From contig CALDPX010000001.1 in the NCBI GenBank assembly GCA_937911745.1, positions 1 through 18,558 of the forward strand: 18,558 bases of DNA, given 5' to 3'. The stretch is from an uncultured Alistipes sp. (GTDB lineage: Bacteria; Bacteroidota; Bacteroidia; Bacteroidales; Rikenellaceae). This document shows, piece by piece, positions 6,785-15,417 of the stretch. Position 1 is the stretch's first letter; each line of letters begins with the position of its first letter. Under the pieces are notes generated by a model. That model saw only the letters and a program-made list of their open reading frames with translations. It had not been told where the DNA came from and ran no database searches. Made by a program: the position numbers and the translations under genes.

Positions 6785-9700
6785 TTAATTAACATGCACC
6801 TTGCCATCGACCTCTGTAACCGCGCCATTTTTGAGCATCTGTTGGTAAACTTTTCGGAGGGAATAAATAATATTTTCTCCAGTACGCTTAAAACCGAACT
6901 CACGAGCTGTAACGATAAATAAATCGTCAGGCGTAATACCAAAGCTACGCAACGCAATAGTCTTCATAGCCAATGCCAATTCTTCGTTGCAAATATATGT
7001 AATAGGACGCAAATAATCATCATTAGGATTAGGTACACGCACTTTTATATCTACGAAGTCCTTTATCCTTACAAATTCATTTTTATCCTCTGTAATCATA
7101 CCTTTAAGATGATAGCGGAAGATATGCTGTACTTCATCACGAACTACAGAAGTTGCTTTTTGACGACCATATGCAGGAGCAATACGCCTACACAACTCCT
7201 CAAAATGAATAGGCTGTTCTAATGAAATGATATCCCATGCTATATCATACCCCTCTCTTGTATTCCCGTTTTCATCAATAATGTTCAAGGGATATGTACG
7301 CTTATACAGATCAAAACCATAACCATTATCACAAATCTCAGATGGTTCAATCTTCTCCTCGATTTCAATAATTGGGATTACAGCGTCTGTATTGCTATCA
7401 GAAACATGATTATCTTCAGATTCAATAACTGCACGCCCAAGAGCTTTTTCAACCGCATTTATGAGTTTCTCCTCTTCTGTTTTTTGGTCTTTTATCCAAT
7501 CTGTTGACCAAATTCGATAAATAGTCCACCCCATATCTTCAAGCACGGCTTGACGCAAACGATCTCGTTCACGAGCAGTGCGAGAACTATGATATGCTGC
7601 ACCATCGCACTCAATACCGATAGCAAACTTGCCACTTTGCGTTGGGTGCTTAACAGCCATATCAATACGGAATCCCGAACATCCTACTTGAGTCACCACA
7701 TTGTAACCCTTTGATTGTAGGAAGTCATATACAGCCTCTTCAAATGGCGAATCAAAGTCCAAGTCATAATTGAATGTTAGTTCCTTCTCTAAAGCGACAA
7801 TACCTTGCTGGGCAAACTCTATGTATGAGCGAAGCATTTTAACGCCCTCTGAAGATACTTTGTCTAAATCTATATCAGTAGGCACAATAGAGCCGACCAA
7901 CTTCACATTGTGCTTGGCTCGTGTAATGGCTACATTAAGTCGTCGATAACCGCCCTCACGACTTAGCGGTCCAAAGTTCATATACATTATACCCTTGCTG
8001 TCCTTCGCATAGCCAATACTAAAGATGATTGTATCTCGCTCATCACCCTGTACATTCTCAAGATTCTTAATGAAGAATGGCTCTTCTTTGTCCTCGATAA
8101 AGAACTTGTCAAAGCGAGGATTCTGTAATCTCTTTTGGCGGATAGCTGCATCAACAGCATTTTGTTGAGCTTCGCTAAATGTTACGACACCAAGAGAGCG
8201 ATTAGGATGCTTCTTGAAATGCTCAAATACCAAATCTGCAACCTTTCTTGCCTCGATAATATTATTCTTCTTACCACCTCTGTCATATACACCATCCTTT
8301 ACATAAACATACTCAACACCGCAATCTGGTGCACTTTCGGTTGAGGATGGGAAAGTGATAAGTTGGCTATTGTATATCTTGATATTAGAGAACGCTATAA
8401 GATGTTCGTGACGACTTCGGTAGTGCCATCTCAAACTACGCTCTGGCAAAACTGATACAGCTTCATCCAAAATAGACTCGTATGCTCCAGCGTCATTATC
8501 TTCAATAGCATCGTCAGAATCTACATCAAAATCTTCATCATTAAGCGATGTTGAGAAGAAGCTGGTTGGTGGCAACTGCTTGGTGTCCCCTACAATAATT
8601 ACCTGCTTGCCTCGCATGATTGCACCAATAGCATCTTCAGTGTGGACCTGTGAAGCCTCGTCAAATATTACCAAGTCAAAGTCATAACTCTGTGCTTCAA
8701 GGAATACACTCACCGACAAAGGCGACATCATAAAGCAAGGACGTAATGATGTCACCAGATTAGGTATTGCCATAAAGAGTTTACGCAAAGGCATCAATCG
8801 TCTTTGCTTGTTAAGTTCTCGTTTTAATATGGCAATTTCATCCCTTGCCCCATTTATTGAGTTAAAATCAGGGATTCTACTCAATGCACGCTCTCTTACT
8901 CTTGCTTGTGCAATTTTGAATTGACCTTTGTCGAGTTCACAGAATTCATTGATGGTTTGATTCTGTATTCTACCTCTGAAATTCTGTACAGCGGGGAAAT
9001 TTGGCAATACAGCATCTAACCACAAATGGTAGAAACGCTTAAGGTATGCATCAACTATATACTCATCCTTAATGGATGTGTTGTCAATCTGAGCAATATA
9101 CGCTCCTAAACCAGCCTTTTGACATTTCTCTCTATTTGAACAATAATCAACCCACTCTTCCAAAAGATGTTTCTTGTTTCGACAATTAGTGAGTCGTTCC
9201 ATTAAATCTCCGAAGATATAATCATCGAAAGTGTTAGGTTGCTCGAATAAAGACTTAAACCAATCATATGGAGTATCTAGTATATGAATAAGTCCCTGTA
9301 ATTCTTCATACCTCTCATAGCAATAGTTAACAATCTTTTTATCTGTACATATCGACTCAACAAACGATTGTGGCAATGAGTATGTAGTTATGAAGTCCTT
9401 AAATTTATCAGCAAATTGCAAGGCTGAATATAGGTTCTCCCAATTAGTATCTAATTCGTTATAATAATTACCATACTTTGCGACAATTGCACTTTTTATA
9501 GACAACAACTCTTTCTCTCGATTTTGAATCTCAATCAATATCTTTAGTTCCTCAATGATAGTGTCATAATATCCTGGCTGTTTACGCATACAACATATGC
9601 AACTATACAATTCATCGAATTGGGAAAAGGCCGTATGCAACTTTGTGTGAATTTGCGTCATGTATTCGTAGCTTGTGCTACAATTCACTTCAAAAGAGAA

Positions 9701-12700
9701 CTCACTATTTAATGTAGAGTATATTTGATTATAATTGCAACTTTCAAACGAGGATATATACCTGTTGATAGTCGCAGAAGGAATAGTCCCATCAAGCAAC
9801 CTATTTCTCAACAATGTTGGTATCTTGTCGAACTTACCTCTAAGCTCTTGATATGTTGAAATCGCATCATAGCATATGTTCCAATCTGTGTCTATACCCT
9901 TATAATATATTCCATATCTTGATGAATACTTTTTATATGTATCTTCATCTAATGCTATATCTTTGAGAATCTTTTGAAGTTCACAAATCATGACAAGCAA
10001 GTTATTATACTCAATAATGGAGGCCTCGCTTTCAGACTTTGCATAAGCATTTATTGCAGTAATATCATTTGTTAACTTCTCACAGAAAGATGTAATACTG
10101 TTATACAAAGACACGACTTCTTGTGTAACAACAGAGATGGTTGCTCTATTTCCGAACTTGCTTGTTAAATAGATATTGATATTCGTCAAGTCGTCTGATA
10201 GGTTCAGGCTCTTATATGAGTTGATTTTTTCAACTAAAGCACTAATATCAATACTTCTATGTATCCAAGAACTTTTAAGCTTGTTTGTAATAAGGTCCTT
10301 ATACTTAGTTGTCGCATCAAAAACAACAAACGCTTCAGTTATATTATCCCAGTTTGTGTCCAAACCAGCATAATAGTCACCAAAATTTGCTCGATATTCT
10401 TCTGTTTTAAGTTTGCCGACCTTATCCACATATTCTTTGATGCGAGTTAAATATTGCAAAGAGTTATCATACGACAATTTATCTCCGCTACGCATATAGC
10501 GTTTTAATTCTGCAAGATCTCTTTTATATGCAGATGAGAAAAGTCGCTTAAAAGCGGAACTGTAATCACCTCTAAATCTTTGCAACATTGGATATAAATC
10601 CACTGTAAAGATTTCATCATCAAAGATGCTTGTCAAAGAATCTCTTAATGTTTTGATGTCATTGTGCTCTTTGGCAATGGAGTCAAAAGAAGCTTTTATG
10701 GTATTATATGAAGCAGGAATAAACCATTTTTCAGTCGGAGTTATTCCTTTTGAAATTATCTCGGCAAGACAAATTACCTCATCCATTGCCATAAAGGAAG
10801 AAGGCACATCAATTCCTAAAAGAGTACATATATTCTCAACTACTGACAGCGTATTTGATATCTTCTCCTCTAATGCTTGTAATTTTGAAGATAGCTCCTT
10901 TAGTTTTGATATTGCAGTTGTATCACGGAAATCAATCGCATCTTTGGAAAAATGTTTTGCAAAAGGCAAATATTCGGCATTAAACCTATGTAAGATGCTT
11001 TTGCAGTCGTGCTCAATTATTTCACGATGATATAGCGTTTCAATATCAGCCCTTATATTTGCTGCTGATTCGTGTAAAGTCCGGTCCTTTTCAAAGTTGC
11101 CGGTAATACTCGCAAATTTCTTATCATCAAACCAACGCTCGGACGGTTGAATATTTGTTTGCAGCAACGATACAATATCGTATAACTCTCGTAAATTATC
11201 GTATGATGATGGAGCGTCGCATCCAAGTTCCTCAGACAAAACTCTCCCTTGCTCAAATATGTCAGATAAATTTTCTAAAGCAACCTTTATGGTCTCTAAT
11301 CTATCCTTGATTTTGATTGCAATATCATTTCTACTTTCTGTATTCAAAAGGTTACAAAAAGTTGCCACGCATTGCTCTATTGTAGAACATATATTTTTGC
11401 CATCCAATTCTAAAATACCTTCATTGTAGATAGCTAACAATTTGGACTTACTATTAAGAATAGTGTTTGTGTCTTGCTGGTATTTATATGCTTCGTCTCT
11501 TAGAGATGAAATATTATCGTCATATATCCATCTTATAGGAATTAGTGGAGATTTTGATACTAATGCAAGTAGTTCAACCAGAGTATTAAGGCCCTTTTGG
11601 GAAGGTCTAATTTTAATGCCTAATGTGCTACAGGTTTCTTCAAATATATTAGCTTCTTCCTTAAGAAGTGTCAATAACTGAGATACATTTGAATCTATGT
11701 CATGTCGTAATTCATTAGTAAGCATTCTTACTGATGAGTTCCGCCAAACATTATTTGCATAATCTTCACTTCTTTTGCCTACTGTCTTAGCAAATTCTTG
11801 AAGAAGATATATTTTCTCATTTAATTCAGACTCAGTTACTTTATCCGTTGCCTCTATTGAGAATATAACGTCTGGAACATTCTCCAATTTTGCCAATTTA
11901 CCATTGACAGAATAGATGGATATATTAAGGCCTGAGGTAAGTGTATGTAACTCTTCTTGATACTCGTTGAGTAGATTCCTTTTTCGCTCTAACAAGTCAA
12001 GTTGTGCCAAAGCCTCGTCTCTTACACGAGTACGGTCTATATTGATAGAGTTAGCGAGGTCTCGCAATATCTCCTTTTTCTTCGCCTTATGGCTGTGAAG
12101 CGTAAAGCAAAAATCCGCTAATCCTACACTTGCTAAACGATTATAAACAACCTGCAAGGCTGCCATCTTCTCAGAAACAAACAAGACCTTTTTACCATCC
12201 GCAATAGCTTCGGCAATGATATTTGTAATGGTCTGACTTTTACCTGTTCCCGGAGGGCCTTGTAATACAAAACTTGCACCCTTCTTTGAAAGCAAGACAG
12301 CATCCTGCTGACTTGAATCAGCATCTACTACTTGGAATGTATCAATAGGGCGAGTCTGCCTATCGTGATCAAAGTTGTTGAGTTCTTCCGATACTTGAAT
12401 AGGATCTTGTTCTCCTACAAGTGCGGCAATTACGGGATTAGCATTTATCTTTTCTTCATTCCTCTCCAAATCTTTATACATATTAATTTTGAGAAATGAC
12501 AAATTAGTTAAATGCGTACTTCTCTCAACTTCCCAACCTTTATTCTCGACTTTGTGTAGCAGTTTCTCTATATACTCAGCTGGAGAATCGTGAGTAGAGT
12601 CGAATTCTGGCATAATGATTCCAAAATCATTATCCAACTTATGGGACAATGTTGGATTGATAACGATTTCATCATCATGCAACACCAAACGATATGGAGA

Positions 12701-13153
12701 AGTTATTGATTCAATAAGAAGTCTTACAGGAACTAAAATAACAGGAGAAGCAAAAACTTGTGATGAATCATCTCGTTCTTTCCACTTGAGCATACCAAAT
12801 GTAAGGTATAGTGTATTTATACCTTGCTCTTCAATAGAAGTATTCGCTTTGTATCGTAGGGCTTTTAATGTCTTTTGAAGGTCTCCGATAGGCTTATTGG
12901 TTTCAATATCACCCTTGATGACGGTTTCATAAACCTCCTCACCCTCATCATCTACCTGCACCTTTTTAGCATATGGAAACACTATTTCTTTTTCGTGCGC
13001 AACGACAAGTTCCCACAACCTATCGAAAGAAGGCGTTGTAATCTTTACATTATTACGCTTCCCTTCAAGAAAGTTTATTAACCTATTTCTCTTGCCAAAA
13101 TCGAGCAATAGTTTCTTCCAAATTTCGATACGGTTGTGCAGTCTCTGTCCCAT
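6785..13153 (-). CDS. DUF4011-SF1 helicase-Vsr-like nuclease-DUF3320 defence protein
   Basis: This giant 2122-residue protein opens with a DUF4011-like region (RIEIWKKLLLDFGKRNRLIN). SF1 helicase motifs follow: Walker A GPPGTGKSQT (residues 299-308), a roughly 1150-residue helical insertion, DEASQVHTEDA (from about 1498), GDTKQLPPTSFF, LRWHYRSRHEHL, NVQGDERDTI and NVAITRAKHN (about 1740). Next is a Vsr/MTES_1575-like nuclease with FRIDMAV, IECDGAAYHSS and RIWSTDW, keeping the acidic residues, and then a DUF3320-like C-terminus (IHFEELCRRIAPAYGR). Single proteins with this layout have been reported as anti-phage factors (the DUF4011-helicase-Vsr type). I chose ATG 13153 because the family alignment starts there; ATG 13270 or 13249 would add 39 or 32 atypical residues. 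It is the first gene of the operon, AT-rich, and ends 42 nt before the OLD gene. Confidence 0.9.
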   Translation of the reverse strand: MGQRLHNRIEIWKKLLLDFGKRNRLINFLEGKRNNVKITTPSFDRLWELVVAHEKEIVFPYAKKVQVDDEGEEVYETVIKGDIETNKPIGDLQKTLKALRYKANTSIEEQGINTLYLTFGMLKWKERDDSSQVFASPVILVPVRLLIESITSPYRLVLHDDEIVINPTLSHKLDNDFGIIMPEFDSTHDSPAEYIEKLLHKVENKGWEVERSTHLTNLSFLKINMYKDLERNEEKINANPVIAALVGEQDPIQVSEELNNFDHDRQTRPIDTFQVVDADSSQQDAVLLSKKGASFVLQGPPGTGKSQTITNIIAEAIADGKKVLFVSEKMAALQVVYNRLASVGLADFCFTLHSHKAKKKEILRDLANSINIDRTRVRDEALAQLDLLERKRNLLNEYQEELHTLTSGLNISIYSVNGKLAKLENVPDVIFSIEATDKVTESELNEKIYLLQEFAKTVGKRSEDYANNVWRNSSVRMLTNELRHDIDSNVSQLLTLLKEEANIFEETCSTLGIKIRPSQKGLNTLVELLALVSKSPLIPIRWIYDDNISSLRDEAYKYQQDTNTILNSKSKLLAIYNEGILELDGKNICSTIEQCVATFCNLLNTESRNDIAIKIKDRLETIKVALENLSDIFEQGRVLSEELGCDAPSSYDNLRELYDIVSLLQTNIQPSERWFDDKKFASITGNFEKDRTLHESAANIRADIETLYHREIIEHDCKSILHRFNAEYLPFAKHFSKDAIDFRDTTAISKLKELSSKLQALEEKISNTLSVVENICTLLGIDVPSSFMAMDEVICLAEIISKGITPTEKWFIPASYNTIKASFDSIAKEHNDIKTLRDSLTSIFDDEIFTVDLYPMLQRFRGDYSSAFKRLFSSAYKRDLAELKRYMRSGDKLSYDNSLQYLTRIKEYVDKVGKLKTEEYRANFGDYYAGLDTNWDNITEAFVVFDATTKYKDLITNKLKSSWIHRSIDISALVEKINSYKSLNLSDDLTNINIYLTSKFGNRATISVVTQEVVSLYNSITSFCEKLTNDITAINAYAKSESEASIIEYNNLLVMICELQKILKDIALDEDTYKKYSSRYGIYYKGIDTDWNICYDAISTYQELRGKFDKIPTLLRNRLLDGTIPSATINRYISSFESCNYNQIYSTLNSEFSFEVNCSTSYEYMTQIHTKLHTAFSQFDELYSCICCMRKQPGYYDTIIEELKILIEIQNREKELLSIKSAIVAKYGNYYNELDTNWENLYSALQFADKFKDFITTYSLPQSFVESICTDKKIVNYCYERYEELQGLIHILDTPYDWFKSLFEQPNTFDDYIFGDLMERLTNCRNKKHLLEEWVDYCSNREKCQKAGLGAYIAQIDNTSIKDEYIVDAYLKRFYHLWLDAVLPNFPAVQNFRGRIQNQTINEFCELDKGQFKIAQARVRERALSRIPDFNSINGARDEIAILKRELNKQRRLMPLRKLFMAIPNLVTSLRPCFMMSPLSVSVFLEAQSYDFDLVIFDEASQVHTEDAIGAIMRGKQVIIVGDTKQLPPTSFFSTSLNDEDFDVDSDDAIEDNDAGAYESILDEAVSVLPERSLRWHYRSRHEHLIAFSNIKIYNSQLITFPSSTESAPDCGVEYVYVKDGVYDRGGKKNNIIEARKVADLVFEHFKKHPNRSLGVVTFSEAQQNAVDAAIRQKRLQNPRFDKFFIEDKEEPFFIKNLENVQGDERDTIIFSIGYAKDSKGIMYMNFGPLSREGGYRRLNVAITRAKHNVKLVGSIVPTDIDLDKVSSEGVKMLRSYIEFAQQGIVALEKELTFNYDLDFDSPFEEAVYDFLQSKGYNVVTQVGCSGFRIDMAVKHPTQSGKFAIGIECDGAAYHSSRTARERDRLRQAVLEDMGWTIYRIWSTDWIKDQKTEEEKLINAVEKALGRAVIESEDNHVSDSNTDAVIPIIEIEEKIEPSEICDNGYGFDLYKRTYPLNIIDENGNTREGYDIAWDIISLEQPIHFEELCRRIAPAYGRQKATSVVRDEVQHIFRYHLKGMITEDKNEFVRIKDFVDIKVRVPNPNDDYLRPITYICNEELALAMKTIALRSFGITPDDLFIVTAREFGFKRTGENIIYSLRKVYQQMLKNGAVTEVDGKVHVN

Positions 13154-13250
13154 AAAGCAATCATATTTTGTTGCAATGATAATCTTATATTTTGACAACT
13201 TATGACAATCGCCAAAAAATTTCTTCTGTGGATATAAACCTTGCAACATA

Positions 13251-13258
13251 CAAAAATA
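13251..13258 (-). promoter_or_regulatory. Candidate -7 box of the four-gene operon
   Basis: TATTTTTG at 13258-13251 on the minus strand matches TAnnTTTG. I see no clear -33 TTTG at the normal spacing. A start near 13245 would give a leader of about 90 nt to ATG 13153 and would place ATG 13270 upstream of the transcript. Confidence 0.4.
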
Positions 13259-13385
13259 AGCAAAATTCATTTAATATAGGTGTGTTTTTCAAAAAAGTTA
13301 TTAACTTCACACTGAAATAGTTTCATTTATAAACTTTTACTGCCGCAGCAACTTATAGAAAACTCAATAAAAATAGCAATTATAC

Positions 13386-13419
13386 AGCCCGTCTTGCGCA
13401 ACGCAGGATGGGCTTTTTT
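13386..13419 (+). terminator. Strong hairpin terminator before the phage genes
   Basis: Arms 13386-13398 and 13402-13414 form a 13-bp stem with two G-T pairs and a CAA loop, followed by a T6 run. No gene lies upstream on this strand between 13271 and here, so it either ends a short untranslated transcript, acts as an attenuator in the leader of the 13460 gene, or insulates the element. Confidence 0.75.
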
Positions 13420-13459
13420 GTTTCAAATATTCACATTTACTCACTTAAATCAAACAGCT

Positions 13460-13669
13460 ATGAGAGCAATTTTTGAAAGCCGCTTTATGCAAGTGGCACT
13501 ATCTGGCGGCAGTCAGCTGACCGATGTGGAACTCAATACTGAGTTCGAGCATTTCCAGCGTGAAGTGCGCAACCTTTTGATGAGCGACATTGGCTACCTT
13601 GCCATTGACTTTACCCTCCGCGATCTGCTGGTGCAGTTAGAGGGCGTAGTGTGCGGCAAAAAAAAATGA
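13460..13669 (+). CDS. N-terminal frame of the interrupted RteC-like gene
   Basis: The frame starts at ATG 13460 (MRAIFESRFMQVALSGG) and stops at TGA 13667-13669, giving 69 residues that end in GVVCGKKK. The amphipathic helical sequence (VELNTEFEHFQREVRNLL) has no family I can name on its own. The stop comes directly after nine A residues. A long open frame shifted by +1 continues for about 125 codons with no start codon of its own, so this is best read as the first part of one gene. It is the first gene of the phage-side plus-strand cluster, with a more GC-balanced composition than the defence operon. Confidence 0.6.
   Translation: MRAIFESRFMQVALSGGSQLTDVELNTEFEHFQREVRNLLMSDIGYLAIDFTLRDLLVQLEGVVCGKKK
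13658..13666 (+). other. A9 homopolymer at the frame junction
   Basis: Nine consecutive A residues sit immediately before the TGA that closes the first frame. A run of eight would fuse the two frames. Runs of nine or more A are known sites of transcriptional slippage in bacteria; they are also common sites of indel error. Confidence 0.8.
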
Positions 13670-14055
13670 ACACCTCCGTACTCTTCTCAAGCGGGCAAAA
13701 GCCAACCTCCGCACCTGCATTGCCCAGAATGAAAAACGCCTGACCTTCCCAGAACTCTTTACTCCACTTTCTCCTCCAACTCGCTCACCGTATCGGTGGA
13801 ACGATAAATTCACAAAGCGAGACCTCATAGAACTCGCAACAGCTCTTGAAGCCATACAAGCGGTAGTAGACTCTAATGGTAAACCCGCATCTTTCACTCA
13901 GCTTATAGAGCATTTCTCGTTCTCATTCAATCTATCGATTAGCTCTAAAACCGCCTATAATGAACGAGAATACATACGCAATGTAAGGCGTAAATCATCG
14001 GAATTTATAAGCCAACTTGAACAAGCACTTTCTAAAAAAGTGTAAATTTTTCAAC

Positions 14056-14118
14056 GCTGACATACAGCATTTTACAAACTATTTTGCAGGGTCTCCAATA
14101 GGGACTCCCTGCATTTTT
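14056..14118 (+). terminator. Two hairpins after the RteC-like gene
   Basis: A small hairpin (GCTG/CAGC, near 14056-14068, followed by ATTTTA) is succeeded by a stronger one. In the second, GCAGGG (14086-14091) pairs with CCCTGC (14107-14112), followed by ATTTTTG. The second lies 57 nt before the next gene's ATG and could end the RteC transcript or attenuate the next gene. Confidence 0.6.
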
Positions 14119-14174
14119 GATTTCTGCACTTCGGAACTTTGCACCCGAAAGCTAACGATAAAAACCGAAGAGTT

Positions 14175-14525
14175 ATGAGGATTGAAGATTACGAAAAGTT
14201 CATACGCCAGGAACTTATGAGGTATCGTTCCGAGGTGGAGAAGATTGCTTCGCAGCGAATGATCTCTTTTGAGGAGGAGTACATCGCAAAGAACAAAGCC
14301 GCCAAGATGATAGGTGTAACACCTCGTACCATTGACCGCTGGTCTATTGAGGGTTATATCAAGCGAGTTCGCGTGGGAGGTCGCATCTATTTTCAGCGCG
14401 AGGAGGTGCTGCGTGTAACTCAGCTATACAATTTTGGCATTGGGGCATTGGCTACGGCACACCTACATCAGCCATTTAACAAATCACTATTGGAAAACAA
14501 AGAAGTTACAGAGTCGTACCGATGA
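14175..14525 (+). CDS. Helix-turn-helix (HTH_17/Xis-like) DNA-binding protein
   Basis: The 116-residue protein starts at ATG 14175 (MRIEDYEKFI). A short coiled N-terminal helix is followed by a MerR/excisionase-type winged helix at residues about 38-82: AKNKAAKMIGVTPRTIDRWS, then GYIKRVRVGGRIYFQREEV. The pattern of a helix-turn-helix followed by a strand ending in RVGGRIYF is typical of Bacteroidetes element-borne excisionase-like or regulatory proteins. Its stop overlaps the next start by 4 bp (ATGA, 14522-14525), so it is translated together with the replication initiator. It could be an excisionase for the integrase at 16821 or a replication/early-gene regulator; the sequence does not decide. 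Confidence 0.8.
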   Translation: MRIEDYEKFIRQELMRYRSEVEKIASQRMISFEEEYIAKNKAAKMIGVTPRTIDRWSIEGYIKRVRVGGRIYFQREEVLRVTQLYNFGIGALATAHLHQPFNKSLLENKEVTESYR

Positions 14526-15406
14526 ACTACCTGACGGAAATACGGCTCTTCTATGATTGGCTGGAGACACACCATCTCTCGCCATCATCCATCGCGCTCT
14601 GGCACGGACTGATGTATATCGCCAATCGTGCTGGGTGGGAGGAGTCGTTGTGTATTCCGATCAACCGCATAGAGAATCGCACCCAGCTATCACGCACCTC
14701 AATCTATCGAGAACGACAACGCCTCCAGGAGGCGGGTCTGCTCCGCTACATAGAGCGCGAGGGAAGGCTCTCTTCCGTCTATCATCTTCAATCATTCGAG
14801 ACACGCTTTGTGTGCCAATCTGGTACACAAGCCGATACACAACCAACCATTGCCGAAAATTTTGTGTCCCAGGATATGTCCCAAATTGGAACACAAAGTG
14901 GGACACAAGTTGGGACTATATATAAACTAAACGAAACTAAACAGAGAGATAATATTTTTACATCATTAGAAGAGCCACAGGGCGACATAGCATCAAAGGG
15001 AAAAAGAGAAAAAAGTTCCGCGCAAAAAGAGAAAAAGCGAAAGCCGAACTTCAACGCCACAAGTTGGCTCGAATCACTCGAAGAGCCCTGGAAGGAGATT
15101 ATGATGCTATGGTTTGACTACAAAGCATCAAGACGCGAGGAGTACAAAACAGAACTCGGAGCTCGAAAATGTCTATCACTCATTCGCAGGCTCTCGTCTA
15201 ATAACGCTGACACAGCACAAAAAATCATCGACCAAAGTATGGCTAACAATTGGGCGGGAATCTTCGCCCTCCGCGATGGTCTGGCACGAGGACATCCACC
15301 CGATGGTCGTCAGTATGGTCAGCGCATAGGACAGATTATCCAGAGCGATGACGAACAGAAGCGACAACGCTATATTGATAAACTTAAAAAAGCAGGTCAA
15401 AAGTAA
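14522..15406 (+). CDS. Phage replication initiator (lambda O-like layout)
   Basis: This 294-residue protein has three parts. A winged-helix N-terminus (about residues 8-92) carries SPSSIALWHGLMYIANRAGW and TQLSRTSIYRERQRLQEAG. A linker (about 95-135) is rich in GTQ/SQ, and a Lys-rich stretch follows. A C-terminal helical domain (about 175-260) has ARKCLSLIRRLSSNN and IIDQSMANNWAGIFAL, the pattern seen in phage replisome-organiser proteins. The following gene encodes a DnaC-like loader, the same order as lambda O-P. The linker DNA contains a 12-bp-phased repeat array (14808-14920), so the origin probably lies inside this gene. It would bind the iterons with its winged helix and recruit the loader with its C-terminus (inference from layout). 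Confidence 0.82.
   Translation: MNYLTEIRLFYDWLETHHLSPSSIALWHGLMYIANRAGWEESLCIPINRIENRTQLSRTSIYRERQRLQEAGLLRYIEREGRLSSVYHLQSFETRFVCQSGTQADTQPTIAENFVSQDMSQIGTQSGTQVGTIYKLNETKQRDNIFTSLEEPQGDIASKGKREKSSAQKEKKRKPNFNATSWLESLEEPWKEIMMLWFDYKASRREEYKTELGARKCLSLIRRLSSNNADTAQKIIDQSMANNWAGIFALRDGLARGHPPDGRQYGQRIGQIIQSDDEQKRQRYIDKLKKAGQK
14808..14920. repeat. Iteron array, candidate replication origin
   Basis: A 10-bp unit, consensus TGGKACACAA, occurs eight times within 113 bp. Forward copies start at 14821, 14833, 14887, 14899 and 14911 (the last partial). Inverted copies occupy 14808-14817, 14862-14871 and 14874-14883. Same-strand neighbours are spaced exactly 12 bp apart, and each inverted-to-forward junction is 13 bp. 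TGGGACACAA (14899) and TTGTGTCCCA (14862) are exact reverse complements. An AT-rich tract (about 14916-14975) follows directly, as in a DNA unwinding element. Confidence 0.75.
14916..14975. other. AT-rich tract beside the iterons, candidate unwinding element
   Basis: The sequence from CTATATATAAAC to the AATATTTTTACATC stretch is strongly A/T biased compared with the flanking coding DNA, and it abuts the last iteron. In lambda-type origins an AT-rich region in this position is where strands first open. Confidence 0.45.
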
Positions 15407-15417
15407 ACGATAAAATT

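Larger units (their letters stand above)
13460..14045 (+). pseudogene. RteC-domain protein, split by a frameshift at A9 (broken or recoded)
   Basis: Joining the 13460 frame to the +1 frame at the A9 run gives a product of about 194 residues. The second part (NEHLRTLLKRAKANL onward, to TAA 14043-14045) resembles the RteC domain of Bacteroides mobile elements: RWNDKFTKRDLIELATALEA, then FTQLIEHFSFSFNLSI, then YNEREYIRNVRRKSSEFISQ. In CTnDOT, RteC regulates excision genes, and the next gene here encodes an Xis-like HTH protein, which fits that role. The second frame is closed upstream by TAG at 13647 and has no ATG, GTG or TTG before its domain. It can therefore be made only by losing one A (mutation, sequencing error or transcriptional slippage) or by +1 ribosomal shifting. 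Confidence 0.65.

Noticed and set aside
14808..14920. CRISPR-like array
   Set aside because: Units are 10 bp, in both orientations, 12 bp apart and inside a coding gene; there are no spacers or cas genes. Iterons fit better.
14557..14925. Long alternate frames over the replication initiator on both strands
   Set aside because: They are shadows of the initiator frame, which has the winged-helix and C-terminal patterns and an ATGA-coupled start.
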